NCBI GenBank assembly: GCA_025769875.1
Contig: JAGFNK010000366.1
Span: 1 to 53,161 of the forward strand
Direction: 5' to 3'
Length of the DNA stretch: 53,161 nt
DNA from: Russula earlei
Taxonomy: Eukaryota; Basidiomycota; Agaricomycetes; Russulales; Russulaceae
How positions within the stretch are numbered: the first letter of the stretch is position 1; the number at the start of each line of letters is the position of its first letter. This document shows, piece after piece, positions 1 through 11,500 of this stretch. The notes below the pieces were generated by a model that had not been told where the DNA came from, did no database searches, and worked only from the letters and a program-made list of their open reading frames with translations. The position numbers and the translations under genes are program-made.

Positions 1-60
1 CATTCGAATGCTCTTGTTGCCACTTGGCACTTGCGTCGTTGAGTTAGTGCTGTCGCCGGC

Positions 61-440
61 TCGGCTCGAAACCGTTTCGAGCCGAGCCGGAGCCGTATCT
101 GAGCCGAGGTAAGCCATTCAATGGCTCGCGGCTCGAAACAGCGCGAGCCGTTTCGAGCCGTTTCGAGCCGTTTGAAGTGCCAGATTTGGGTATGGTTGCT
201 CGATTTGGAGAGTTGTCAGCCACTCTTGACTCTGTGTCTGGAATCTACCTCGTCCCTTTCTGCTATCCTCAGTAGGATCCAGTTACCGTTGTGGTCCTGT
301 ACCTCATATTTTTATCTTTATATCCATCTTGACCCAAGGGTCACTCATAAACAATTGCACTGGTTCCTCAGAAACAGCTCAAGCCGTTTCGAGCCACTTT
401 GAAGTGCCAGATTTGGATATGGTTGCTCAATTTGGAGTCG
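61..440. repeat. GAGCC-rich low-complexity block with a direct repeat
   Basis: Positions 61-180 are built from CGAGCCG and TTTCGAGCCG words. A stretch of about 55 bp at 155-210 (GAGCCGTTTCGAGCC, then TTTGAAGTGCCAGATTTGG, then GGTTGCTCGATTTGGAG) recurs with few changes at 381-437. No convincing coding sequence was found from 1 to about 600. Confidence 0.7.
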
Positions 441-602
441 TCTGGGCAGCAATCCCCCCACGCCTTGCTCACCCTCCCCATATCTGCGTAAATCATCTCT
501 TCCTACTGGAGCTCCCAAAGCCGCCGCTACCCAGCGTACCTCAAAGACTCATCAAAGACTCGTCGAGCTCCTGTCCGACCCCCAGACCCGCCCCAGACCC
601 GC

Positions 603-1855
603 AGAACCGCAGAACAAGGCGAAGATGACGAGATCCATCGCTACGAGACAGACGCAGGCGTGCGCATGCGCGAGCATAGGAGCACCACGGAACGCATGAC
701 CAAGGCAGAGCGCCGCCGAGCTGGGTGCCGCCGCATCACCGCTTACTGGCTCGCGGATGGCTTTCGCATGAACCTGCTTGCCAACTTTCTCAAGCGCGAG
801 CACAATGTTGTCCCTCGTTCGTTTGATGAGGCTCTCTATGTCGTACGTTCCTCGTCGACCCCTTGTCCTTCAACTTTTCCCCCTTGCCCCCGTCCCTTGC
901 ACAGTACACGTGGGGCTGGCCAAATGTATCACCTCCCGTTGCTTCCTGGTTGCGGCCCCGCGGCTACAGTGCGCTCCTCGGTTCCCACTCCGTCGCACAG
1001 GTCTCAGGCTGAAGAAGACGGCTACCCGGGCTCATACTTCTTCCCGGGACGCGCACCCGAGGATGGATTCGTATCGCATGATGGCTATATCGCGCGGAGC
1101 TTGACGAGCGAGCCACCCATCGAACGGCCCATGCACGAACCCGAGGAAAGCGAGGTCGACGGCGAGTCGCGTGAACGTGGCCAGCGCGTGGACACCCCTT
1201 TGCTCGCGTCGCATAGCCCCAGCCCAGCTCCTCCTGTGCCAGTGGGCGAGCCCAGAACACCGGTGGCGACGTGGCCGAGATCGTGTTCTTTAAGTATGGA
1301 GTCGCTGTCTTCTTTGGATTCCACAAGATGCAGGAGCGCAATATCCTCGAGGACGTCCATGGTGCAGGCACACTCAAAGGTGCACGTGTCGAGAGCGAAT
1401 GGAAAGTTGAGGAATGTCATTTTGCATTAAGTAATTCTGCCCCCCCTTTCTTGGTTCAGCACTATACCTCGTCGTAGTATGATTCAACGATTGGCTATCC
1501 GCGCATTTACAACGTTTTTTTCAGTGAGTTTAGCTCATCTCCTTTCCGTGGGAGAAAAAGCATTCACACTGTCTTTGGTAGCATTCAAATCCCCGTCGCA
1601 CCTTCTCACGCTCTCACTCGCGCATGCGCTTGCACGTCGACACTCCTCGCACACTACGAATCGCAAGCACATACCATCCTCCAACATCCGCGCACGCAAG
1701 CCTTGCCACGCACGCGCGCACTAGCACTCTCGCGACGCGACGCGATGCCGCTCACTGGGAAACTCTTCACGTTGCGCCGCGACTTCGTGCTCGGGCGCAA
1801 CGTTCTCGACGTGCCGAGTACCTTCTGGGAAGAGGCGAGCATGGGCTGGACACCA
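603..1855 (+). pseudogene. RMD1: RMD1 / DUF155 family protein, frameshifted and lacking its C-terminus
   Basis: The sequence reads as a fungal RMD1 (sporulation/RMND1, DUF155) homologue. Recognisable blocks in order are RRITAYWLADGFRMNLLANF with FLKREHNVVPRSFDEALYVV (717-841), a probable intron (842-902), MYHLPLLPG and VRSSVPTPS (about 925-990), DGYIARSLTSEPPIERPMHE (1080-1140), VFFKYGVAVFFGFHKMQERN and VEECHFAL (1271-1433), YDSTIGYPRIYNVFF (1477-1521), FKSPSHLLTLSLAHALA (1585-1635), TLLAHYESQAHTILQHPRTQ and RRDAMPLTGKLFTLRRD to VPSTFWEEAS (1641-1840). The blocks change frame near 1265 and again near 1636, where one base is missing. The last part of the family, normally with a C-terminal membrane segment, is not found after about 1855. 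Family members are mitochondrial or membrane-associated proteins. This copy cannot be made intact by introns alone, so I call it a pseudogene. Confidence 0.82.
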
Positions 1856-2079
1856 TTGGGCATAGAATGCCTGCGAGCACGAGTAAGGCGCGCTAAGTTA
1901 TGCAGTGGTTCCGCTTGAGCAGCAGGGGCCATGGTCTCGACGACGACGGAGAAACATCCGTGCCATCTGTACGCGATGCGTTCGTCGTCAGCGCGAACGA
2001 TTTCATGTGACTGATTTGAACTCTTTGGCACTAGGATTGTGACAGATCTGAATCCACAATTCTGCCTCCAAAGAAGCCG

Positions 2080-3480
2080 ACTATGGAGCTGCAGGAGCTG
2101 GAGATGTTGAACCGCATCCGGATGACCAATCTGCTTTAACATCGACAAGTCAACTGCTACACAGTTTGGCAAGCCGTCGACGTTGAAAGAAGACTTGTGC
2201 CTTTTTTCTTCTTGTCGACTTTCTCCCTCCTTGGCTTGCTAATGATTGGTATCTAACATCGTGTGTAAATCTGTCGAATGGTACAAGTCCTTTCCGAACA
2301 ACCACCCTGTGCATTGCGTTATCCGCTCGTCCCCATCCTCCCCTCCGCTAGCATTTGTAAACTTGGCTGACTTGTCTGCGCTTATCAGAATGACGTGCAC
2401 ATAATCGCTTACATGTTGCTATTCCGGATTGCTAACAAATTCCACCAAGAAGTTATCTCAGATCCCACCATACCCAATAGCTTGAATCGCTCAATTGACT
2501 TCCGGGCAGTGACGCTGGAGTATGATTGGCTATTGACCGACTGTCGTCAGGAGTGGGCAGAGCGCTTCGAACAGGATTCGGACCACTCCGGTACATGGCA
2601 CCCGTCGTTTTGGCTATCTTGGACTCGTCTGATGTTGCCCCCGATCTTCTTACATTACAGATGCCGCCTGTGAGTTCCACATCAAGCTTCTTCTATTGTA
2701 TGTCTCCGGCATTTGTTTTGCCAGATTCGCTGGCTCACCTGTGTTTCTTTCGCATTACAGCTACACCAATTACGCGAGGCTCGTCATGTTCTCTTTCAAG
2801 TTCCAAAATGCGTTCCAACGGGGCCTAGAAGCCGATGATGAGGTCTTCTTCACAAGGGTGAGAGATTTCACGTTATCGTGTATTGTTGGCATGACACCGG
2901 TATTCTTCAAGAGCCTGGAGAGCGCCAAGACTGTCGTCACGGTTCTCGTCGATTCCTTGGTCCCGACAGGTTACATACATTTTGCACCAGATGGTGCATG
3001 AAACTCTGGGCCACTTTGCTCTGCGCAAGACTAACATTATTTTGTATTTGCCACGTTTGCCTCGGCGTTCGTGCTCAAGGTGCGCTGTCCCGCTTTCTAT
3101 CGCCCCATGGTCTTGGTCGGAATTTTTGACTTGCATCTACTATAGCTTCTACGCCCAGAATGCTCAAGGTTTATCACCCCGGGGCTTGAAACAGAGCTCT
3201 GCCAAGTGATCGAACGCCTCATTGCCATGATCGGGTCTCCCCAAAGTGCAATTGATGAGCGCCACACACCAAAGTTGTACTCGCGCTTCCTGGCAAGCTT
3301 ACTGGCGAAACATAAACATGGCGGCACGGCCCAAGGACATATGCCTCAACAGGGATCACCACCACAGCAGATGCGGACCGGTTCGAATACGCCAAGGTCC
3401 AACAACCACCACAACCACCACAGCAACAGCAACAATGATGGCAGCAACCAGCCCTCCCGCTGCAGAACACAACCTCGTCG
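2080..3480 (+). pseudogene. C6-type fungal transcription factor, middle-homology region only
   Basis: Conserved blocks of the fungal-specific transcription-factor domain occur in order. They are NIDKSTATQFGKPSTLKEDL (about 2137-2200), VEWYKSFPNNHP (about 2274-2310), an intron ending TATCAG at 2388, NDVHIIAYMLLFRIANKFHQ and SDPTIPNSLNRSIDFRAVT (2389-2515), YTNYARLVMFSFKFQNAFQ with DDEVFFTR (2761-2857), LESAKTVVTVLVDSLVPTG with APDG (about 2920-2996), FATFASAFVLK (3054-3087), an intron, LLRPE (3145-3160), and AIDERHTPKLYSRFLASLLA (3250-3310). A His/Asn/Gln-rich tail follows. The reading frame shifts near 2130 and between 2515 and 2690. No Zn2Cys6 DNA-binding domain is present upstream, where the RMD1 relic ends. 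The family normally encodes nuclear transcriptional regulators, but this copy is truncated and looks dead. Confidence 0.8.
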
Positions 3481-3849
3481 TTACTATTCTTTACTGTTGT
3501 GGTTGTTTCCTTGTCTCTGCATTGGCTTTCGGTGTTGTAATCGTCATTTATTGCTTTTTGAATGTATACAAGGTATCGTCAATGACTCAAATCCACATTT
3601 ATAGATTTCTCTAAACGGGTTGTGTTATCTGGCTCAGCAATCGCCGTCTTATAGATATCAGAGGAGTTCCTGTCCTCGCAATTACCGAACCCACTCCTGC
3701 TACTATAACATCCCATGCCGACCTCTAAATGGATCCCTGGAGTAGTGCTGCATTTGCATTTGCAGTTGAGGCAGGGCGCGTGCTTGCCCTCGGTTTGAAG
3801 CTAACGTTCATTGGCGACAAATATGTTGTCGATGTCGTGTTCGGGGTCA
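3481..3849 (+). other. No supported gene; short open stretch only
   Basis: A 57-codon frame from the ATG at 3730 is open, but I recognise no domain. It may be a non-conserved tail of the preceding factor. Nothing else was supported here. Confidence 0.3.
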
Positions 3850-4325
3850 TTGGTATTCCCGGTTTCCACAGGGTTGCGACTTGTGTGCAGATTGTGAGTT
3901 CGTAGATGGTGTCGACTGAGGGGTCGCAGACACGGCGGGCGTCGGTTGCGGCTTTGTATTGGAATTCGGTGCGGAGTCATGAGGCCGCGATGATCCCTGC
4001 GCCTGCCCCGACGCCAGAAATTTATTCGCCTGCATCACTTTCATCACGAACTCACGACCCTTTTTGTACACGGCCATCTACTGAGCGAGCGTGGTGTTGT
4101 ACTGTTTCGCCTCCTCGGTATGCCCGGCTTGTGCAGCCTCCATTTGCCTGTTACGCATCTCGGTGATGCGTATCTCCACTTGCTTGAGTTTAGCCTGCAA
4201 ATCTGCAACATCGGCATTTGCCATTTGCCCTAGATTGAGGGGTAGCGACGGAGATTGAGATGGGGGTTGAGGTTGAGGTGTATTGGCGGTTGTACTTGGG
4301 CTGTGATGTAGTCAGTGGTTGACTT
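3850..4325 (-). pseudogene. Coiled-coil plus low-complexity protein fragment with an in-frame stop
   Basis: Read on the minus strand, the fragment starts proline/glutamine-rich (NTPQPQPPSQSPSLPLNLGQ), then a helical block (DLQAKLKQVEIRITEMRNRQ, HTEEAKQYNTTLAQ). A single TAG follows, then MAVYKKGREFVMKVMQANKF in the same frame and a Ser/Thr/Pro-rich tail. Continuity of the frame across TAG implies a nonsense change, CAG to TAG being the simplest. I do not recognise the family. Its style matches the proline-rich piece at 6990-8060, and a Nup188 relic lies exactly between the two, so they may be the two halves of one gene. Confidence 0.55.
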
Positions 4326-4329
4326 TGGG

Positions 4330-6985
4330 TGCCCGAGAACCATGCTAGTTCCAGCAGCGCCAGAAGGATCGCTAAGCGAACACCATGAGCAGTGAGAATG
4401 ATTTCCCCAGAGCGCTTCTCTTTCGCGATTGAAGCAGATATCGATGACGCAAGCGACATTACGACAGGACGAAATTTGATATCACCTTGTAAGAAAGGTG
4501 CAACTTTGACTAGAAATACTTGCCACGATTGACCAAGTTGGGTTGATGCATACGCTAGGGAGAGGTTGAGGTTGATGGAGAAGAGGGTATGAAAAAGTTC
4601 GTCGGCACGGGCTACAGTTGTGTCCAAAGAATCAATGTTGGAAAGCTCATTCGCAACTGAAGAGGCTCGCTTGTGAAGGCAAAGTCATCCCCCAGCTCGT
4701 GCTCTCCGACCAGCTCCCTTGATTCATAGTGTTCAAGAACCAAGTCCGGAAAGTGTCCTTCGGCTTTCTCTGCAAAATCTGCATAAAGAGTCGTAAGCAT
4801 TGAAGATCGCTTCGTGGAGTTCATTCGAAAACTGCTCCTCGGATTTGAGAATGCTTTCGCTAGCCTGGTAGCTTTGGGGCTTTGCTCGATGTTCCCTGGC
4901 TGACGGGGCCGGGTCCAAACCGATATCGAGTGCGATGATCCGTATTGCAAAAGCTTTGGATAGCACCCGACACGAATGAGATGAGATGCTCTCGTGGTAT
5001 GCAGCACGCGGATATCCGGCCATCTCAACCAGCTCCTTGCTCTTGTACTCCGGCGCTGGGGATATTTCTTCCTTGGCAAGTGCGGCGAGCTGACTCCAGA
5101 ACTCCGAATTCTTCCTGATATTGGTTAATGTCGACTGATGATCCCACCCGCGTTGCCATACAACTGTCAGGAAACCCAAAACAGCCGAAAGCAGCTGTAG
5201 ATTTGTCTCCCAGTACTTGTTCCAGTTCGCAAGCATCTCCCTAGCAGCATCGAGTGCGCTCACACTTTTCCCTTTATCCTTAGTGGATTCCTCTTTGGGA
5301 GCCTGAAAATGGCCCACGATGAAAGGGTGACCAAGGGCAGGCTCTGCTTCAACGGCGAGCGCCATAAAACGCCATACACCAAGCCACACGTCCAAGTTGT
5401 GGTATGGATGTCGAGCCACACCCACCAGTGCCACGACTGTTGCTTCTAGATTGGATAATTGACCAACCATGGACGGGCCGGAAAACTTCCAAGTCGACAA
5501 TGATGAGCATAGTGCGTATAATAAACGGATGGATTCCAGTGGAACCGTGGAATCGGTAGAGGGATCTTCGACAAACCCTGCGAGGACATCGAGAGGGTCC
5601 GACTTGTGTCGTCCTCCGTCGAACGACCAACACAAGGCATGCTCCAGCAAGCAAGGCCCCTCCTCTACACACAAATGCGCTGCTTGAAAATCAGGGAGAG
5701 ACGCAAAGCACGGAGGTGGGATCAGAGAACAAGGTGTAGGCCAAGAAGATCGCTAAGGCGACGGGATGCACGAATCCGGCGTGAGACAACAGCGAAGCTG
5801 GTGAACACGGAGATCAGAGGCTCAACAGTGGAAGTCGTTGCCTTGGACACTACGGCCCGACTAACTATTGACAAGGGACCCTCCCTATCCGGCGGTACTT
5901 GATCGAGGACATCGGCATACAAGCCTGACACGAGCTTCCCGAGCTCGAAACGCGCCCCCAGCTGCGCGTATTTCCACCCTATGTGCTCAACGCACACTTC
6001 GACGTGAACGAAATGCAGCGCATGAAGGAGTGCCTCCTTGATCTCAATCAAGCGAGCTTTTCCATCGTGTGGTGCAAGTAAAGTACCGGATGCTTCAGTC
6101 CACAACGCATGAACGAGATGGAGCAGTGCCCGCGTGGTTGCATAGTTCCCACTGCACGCTCAGCGGCCATGGTGCCACGACTGCATGGAGAGTCGAATAA
6201 TGCAGTCGATGCGCGTGCAAATAGCCATATGTGCGGGGCATACTCTGGGAGTGAGAGCAGTCCTGCAAGTAGACCCATTGCCGACGTTATAAGGGCAGAT
6301 TCTGGGGGTGTTCCGCTATGCTGCCGCACAGAGCGCATAAGTGCGTCCTCGAGGATGGGCATCATCAGTTGCACCAGGCCCAGCGAGTCGCCATCAGTCG
6401 TGATCCCAACATAGTTGCTGTTTTGGAGCGAACTGAGAACCTGTGCTGCGAGGACTTGATTGTCTGATATGACGGCACAAAGCAAGTTGAGTGTGGCGGC
6501 CACAACCGAACCATCTCCATCAGGTTCAAGTTCAAGTCCAATATCTTCTAGGCAAAGAACTACGGGTGGTTGCGAGGCCATGCGATTGACAGGAGCACTT
6601 GCAACAGGGGCGGATAAACCTGGTATTAGGTGTTTGCGTCGGACATAGCCATATAGGACCTTGACAGGAGTTTCCATCCAGAGTGCTCACACTGCCATAC
6701 GATGATGAAATCCTCCCCATCCTGACTAAGGAGACGACCGGTCGACTGGGCAGGGAGAATGGAATGGTTCCACCTGGGAGCTTTAATGGCCGCGAATTGG
6801 TGGAGGTAGGGCCCAACGCTTTGGAAGATAGCCATATCACTCGGGAACCTTCTCGTATAGCGCTTGTGACCCTGTGCACGCACTGGTGGGCAAAATTTGT
6901 GTGTACGTCGGCAGATTCTCGAAGAAATATGAAACTTCTTGAGCACATTGTGCCCGTGCCTCCATCAGCGGAGGCTGAGTAGGCT
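4330..6985 (-). pseudogene. NUP188: Nup188 nucleoporin fragment, frameshifted, no N-terminus
   Basis: The minus strand carries long stretches resembling the scaffold nucleoporin Nup188 of the nuclear pore inner ring. In order they are VSYFFENLPTYTQILPTSAC and TGSQALYEKVPE (about 6970-6860), STGRLLSQDGEDFIIVWQCE (about 6750-6690), VLYGYVRRKHLIPGLSA (about 6665-6610), an alpha-helical stretch with LNLLCAVISDNQVLAAQVL (about 6500-6430), LLHALHFVHVEVCVEHIGWK (about 6030-5970), a 313-codon open stretch (5674-4733) with RLLYALCSSLS, WNKYWETNLQLLSAVLGFL, and finally SINLNLSLAYASTQLGQSWQ and LLALLELAWFSG (about 4590-4335). At least three frameshifts occur, one near 6675 where QCEHSGWKLL passes into VKVLYGYV. 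The N-terminal half and natural C-terminus are missing, and both ends abut fragments of another gene. Clearly non-functional. Confidence 0.8.
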
Positions 6986-6989
6986 GTGG

Positions 6990-8060
6990 TGGTCATGCCA
7001 GATTAGGCAGTGAGGGCGCCTGCTGTGGCGGGTTTGGTTTAGAGGGAAGGGGACGATTCTGCACCAATGCGGGCACAAGTTCTGGTGTGGGTTGAGTGAG
7101 ATCAATGACATCTGATTCTGGTGGTTCGCGGGAAGGAGGTTTCGGTGGAGAGGCTTGAGGCGCCGGGGAGGCTAAGGCAGAGGATGGTGGAGCAGGGGCG
7201 GGGGCTGGAGGGACCAAGGGACTAGATTGTGGGATTGTTTTTTTTTTTTCAGTGGCCAAGGCCGGGGACGTGGTCTGTGAGGGAAGTTTTACAAATTTCG
7301 GGCCAGGTAAGCGTTGCTCAGCAGGAGTTTCTGCAGGATGCTTGGCGGGGATTGTAGGTGGGACTGCGGCTGAGATAGAACCATGAGTGGCCTTATGGAG
7401 TGGGAGTGATGGGTCAAGGCAGTATCTGTGGGTTTAGGTGACGACGTAAAGCCCGATAGTAGGACGGTGTGATGAGGGCGGGTAGGAAACCATGGTGGTA
7501 ATCACGCATCTGAGATCTATTGGATGAGATGCTGTAAGGTGAGGGGAAGGTGATGTGACGCTGACAAGGAGTGACGCAGGGTGGAAAACAGCTCCGAGAA
7601 TTTGGGAGAGGGGTGGACAAGCAGCATTGAACAGTTGATGTCGTGCTGTCAAGGGATCATAAGTCCATAAAGTTCCGCACGGCGAGGGCAGTGCATTCAC
7701 CTTCAGCTCAGCAGGAACCGTCGTCCATGTGAGGTTGTCAAGAGCGGGTGAGGAATTCCAATACAGGTGCTTGGCATCGTCCAGCCGTGAAGTGCCATAA
7801 GTAACAAGAAAACTTATCTTTAGGCTTGTCGCGAGACTCGTTCAGAGTTAGGGGATGTAGGGGCTTCTGATTGACACCATTCTTGAGGTTGTCGAACATC
7901 TGGCAATACTAAGGACGCATGCATCGAGACAGACAGAAATCCAGATACATCTATTGCCGCAGCATAGCCCTCAAGTGCAGCCATCCCCAAGGACCCACCG
8001 GTGACAGTGCGACCTATTGTGAGTCTCGTCGGGTCTTCCTTCAGCTCATCAGGCATGCCC
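6990..8060 (-). pseudogene. Unrecognised gene fragment with proline-rich disordered region
   Basis: On the minus strand, 8056-7823 is open and reads DPTRLTIGRTVTGGSLGMAA and EGYAAAIDVSGFLSVSMHAS. A further block at 7700-7436 contains ALPSPCGTLWTYDPLTARHQ and DLRCVITTMVSYP. A third at about 7420-6993 is strongly Pro/Ala-rich and includes RLPGPKFVKLPSQT, an acidic-hydrophobic motif DVIDLTQPTPEL, and ends PQQAPSLPNLA before a TGA. These look like pieces of one basidiomycete protein separated by stops and frameshifts. I cannot name it. A run of 13 T at 7237-7249 within the reading frame is a likely site of slippage. Confidence 0.45.
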
Positions 8061-8306
8061 GAAGCGAAGAAATGATTGATGAAAGGCGGGGACCCATGGC
8101 AATCGGGGGGCCCTTATGTGATGATTCTGAGGCGGAGTTGCTGAGAAGATGGAAGATTTAAGAGCGAATTCGAAAGCTGGATAGGAAACAGAGCTATACA
8201 TGTGGGGAGGAAGTACCTCCTGCAAGACGATGAAGGAGTTGAGGCAGGTAGACGTGAAGGACGTGGTGCCATTCCAATGCGAGGGTATTAAGTAAGGCGA
8301 GCAGGA
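8061..8306. other. Flank of the hAT element; no gene supported
   Basis: Short open frames exist but none resembles a known protein. This stretch may be the 5' continuation of the decayed minus-strand gene at 6990-8060. Confidence 0.3.
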
Positions 8307-8324
8307 TAGTGTGGCGGGAAATAG
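8307..8324 (+). repeat. Left terminal inverted repeat of the hAT element
   Basis: TAGTGTGGCGGGAAATAG, an exact reverse complement of 12471-12488. Confidence 0.95.
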
Positions 8325-8344
8325 CTCCGACGCCTAATTCACCC

Positions 8345-8466
8345 AGCAAATTTGCTTCGGCATCTGGCGAGGTCTATTTCGCAGTGTAATTTTCGGTTAA
8401 TTTGCCCGGTCTGATTCGCATCGCAAAATAGCTATTTTGCATCTATTTCGCGGCAAATTTGCGCTA
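8345..8466. repeat. Left subterminal AATTTGC cluster of the hAT element
   Basis: It contains GCAAATTTGC twice, TTAATTTGCCC, and a palindromic GCAAAATAGCTATTTTGC. The same words recur at the other end (12366-12465). Confidence 0.75.
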
Positions 8467-8508
8467 GTTAGCCCAGATCAACAATTACATAACATGCTTT
8501 TGCACGCG

Positions 8509-11500
8509 TTAAGACCATCGCCCCCACTCTTCATCTGCTGGTACGAAATCACCAGCCTCCTTATTCCCAAAGCTATTTCCTGAGCCCGAAGACTGCTGCA
8601 TATTTCCACTGTGTGTTGTTGTGTCATCAGAGATGCTATCTGCCAATATCTGGATATAACGAGAGATATCAAACTCAGCCGCAAGATCAAAGTAACGATG
8701 CTCGAATCCAGACAAGTCTGGAAGGCCATCATCCAGCCACTTCAGGGGATCTGCTTCTGGGTCAACATGTGCAGGGATCTCACTCTCATCACAACTATCA
8801 TCATCACTCTGATCTCCATCCACGGCCACTTTACGAGTAGCATGTTGCGAAGCAATTGGGGATTGGTTAATTGTGGCTCATATGTCTCTCCAATTCACGG
8901 TAACAGGCTTCCGTGGTTGTTCCTGAGCAAGGTTGCTTGAACAAGCACATAGTTTGCTTTGTAGATGAAAGACATACCTCCCTGTCAAGCTGATTGAACC
9001 CTTGAATTATCAGCTGATTTGCTATTGTAGGTACCTTCTGTCGTTTCCGTCTTGGACTATTCAGCCAAGTTACAACAGACATTGCATGCTCGTCGACCAT
9101 AGAGACAGGCATAGCAGAGAAGATCTTAACAGCGAGGGCCTTGCATAAATGAACATGGTGAGCATCTTGCCTGTTGTGTTCGCAGCTTGAGGATCACATA
9201 CCGCCAGCACATCAGAATCCTCGTTATCTAACAGCCGGCTCCAATAATCACGAACACTTTCATTTCGCCCACATTTGCGATTGAACGGCTCGACACCAGC
9301 CAAATATGCCCTGAACTGAGCCTTCAGGGCATGCAGGGCCTCGCGCGGATTCCGCTTTGCAAGGTGAGGATTGATGTCTTCCATGACTCTTCTTGCCTCT
9401 TCCACAGAACGACCTGCACGATATTCATCACCATACTCATTCTGCAGAAGCTTTAGTAAGCTAAGCCCGATTCCATCAATAATCTCGGGCCTTGATCTGA
9501 TAGTAGGCTTCCCTTTCTCTCTTGTAATTGTCACAGAGGGAATTGAAAGAGGGTTTGGGTTGGTGAGGATTGGTGCAGCCCGGTTTTCTAGTCCATAGAT
9601 AAATGCAATAAGTTGATACCCAAATACAAGATCGCGTGGAAATACTACCAGGGTCAAGTACAAATGCAGTCAGGTAGACGTTCGATGCCCGCTCATTTTC
9701 TATAAGCTGTGCAAACCGGGAATTTGCTATCGCACGAATCTTCTCCTTGAGTTCAATAGCATACTTTGACTTTTCTTTCAGACTATCATCCTTGGTCAGG
9801 AGATCTTGAAGATGAGCCACAATCGCAAGCCAGTAGGTGTACACGTCCGCAGGATTGGTGTCCTTGGCTTCCAGACACTGGATTGCACGAGCAAATGGCA
9901 TCAGAACAGCCCCAAGCCGCTTCAAATCCCTCTGAAAGGCAAAAACATCCTCATCGTCGTCAAACAAGGTGTGAAGCATCTAGTTAAGACAATTTGAATA
10001 TATGTGGCCTCGATCTCAGATTGATGAGTCGGCTTACTGCGTTATCAATACCAAGGCCTGGGTTACGAACGATCTTCGTGAACGCTGGTATTCCCTGCAC
10101 AACTGAGTTGAGTGACCAATAGATGGTCCCAAACCTTGCTTCTCCAACTGATTGGAGGCCGCGCTGTATATGTAGATCTTTACGAGCAACATCAAACCAG
10201 TCAAGTGTATAGGTTGAAAGGCCCATGAATGCCAAAAGGTCTCGCAATTGAGAAAGCACCTGGACAAGATAACTTAATCTATTTGTTCAGGGATCCAGGA
10301 ATCCAGGAATGGAAGATACCGGTTGAAATTCAGGCAGATTGCACATGTCCTTACAGGCGTTGTGCAAGTTGTGACACGCATCTGCCAAATTCAGTACTCG
10401 TGGTGCAATTGCCACAAATAGTCGACGGCCCTTGTTGGTATTCCCAGTATCATCAGATGACACACAGCAGAAACGGTAGATCCCTATCTCTGTCGCCCAC
10501 TTTGTGATGTGTCACAGCCTCCGTTCACATCATTATCGAATAAGAACTCACCTTGTACAGAAGGTCACAGATGTATTCTCCCTGTTTGACTTAGTCTGTC
10601 AACATCATCAAGCTCCATACAGAATGACTGGCGATGGGCGGTGGTGACATGCACAGAAAAAAACTTCTTCTTCCCGAGTTTACCTCCATCAAAAGTGAGT
10701 GTCATATCTCTGCATTTCTTGAGATAGTTGATAACAGTCAGTCGGGTAGCGGCAGCAGTAAGACTGGAACCAGGCTGTCCTCAAATGTGGTGCGGCTTGG
10801 AGGTATGTAATTCCCATTGAGGACATTCACCAAATTCTTGAACTTTTGGTGCTGGATGATGCGTGGAGGAATCCCACAACACACGATAAACTCGATCAAG
10901 GCTTTATTTGCCTTTTCCTCGAGTGCCTTCCTCCCTTCAGTGCGGTACTTGCTAAATGACAAATTAGAGCTCCCAGCACAAATCGGGGTGAGCTTCGTTT
11001 GCCCAGAAGACTCTGGAAACTTGCTCAAGCGGCCAACAAGTGGCTCGGTTCTTGAACGCTTCAAGGGTGGCGCTTCCATACCGGCACCGCTCAGGTCCTC
11101 GTGTGTGCGCTTCTTTTCTATCCCCATCTTCTTGTCCAATTGGTCGAGGAGACTGGGTTGTTTCCTTGCAAGTTCTTCTACAGCAGCTCGAACCAAGGCT
11201 CCTCCCTCCATCTTGGCCAGATATCCACAGTGCATGGCATGTTTCAGGATTCGCGTTTTATCACGTGGCCAGCCCCAGGTTGTTCGACATCCCTTGCTTG
11301 CGATACACCGAGCCATTTTCTTCTGCGGATCAGCGATGGCATAGCATGGCCTTGAAATCCTAAGGAGCAGTGGGAATATCTTTTTCCCTCCTTTACGTCC
11401 ATCGTCAGACTCGTCATCGGTAATGTAATCAGAGTCCTCCGTATCATGGAGGGCTTTGGTATCAGGCTTCTTGGGATCTTTGCGAACGGATTTGTGAAAG

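Noticed and set aside
3397..3440. CAC/CAG-rich run (ACCACCACAACCACCACAGC) as a regulatory minisatellite
   Set aside because: It codes the His/Asn-rich tail of the transcription-factor relic and is common in such tails.
7232..7252. TTTTTTTTTTTTTCAG as a plus-strand splice acceptor or a reversed poly(A) tail
   Set aside because: The run is inside a minus-strand coding-like frame (EKKK); no plus-strand gene or target duplication accompanies it.
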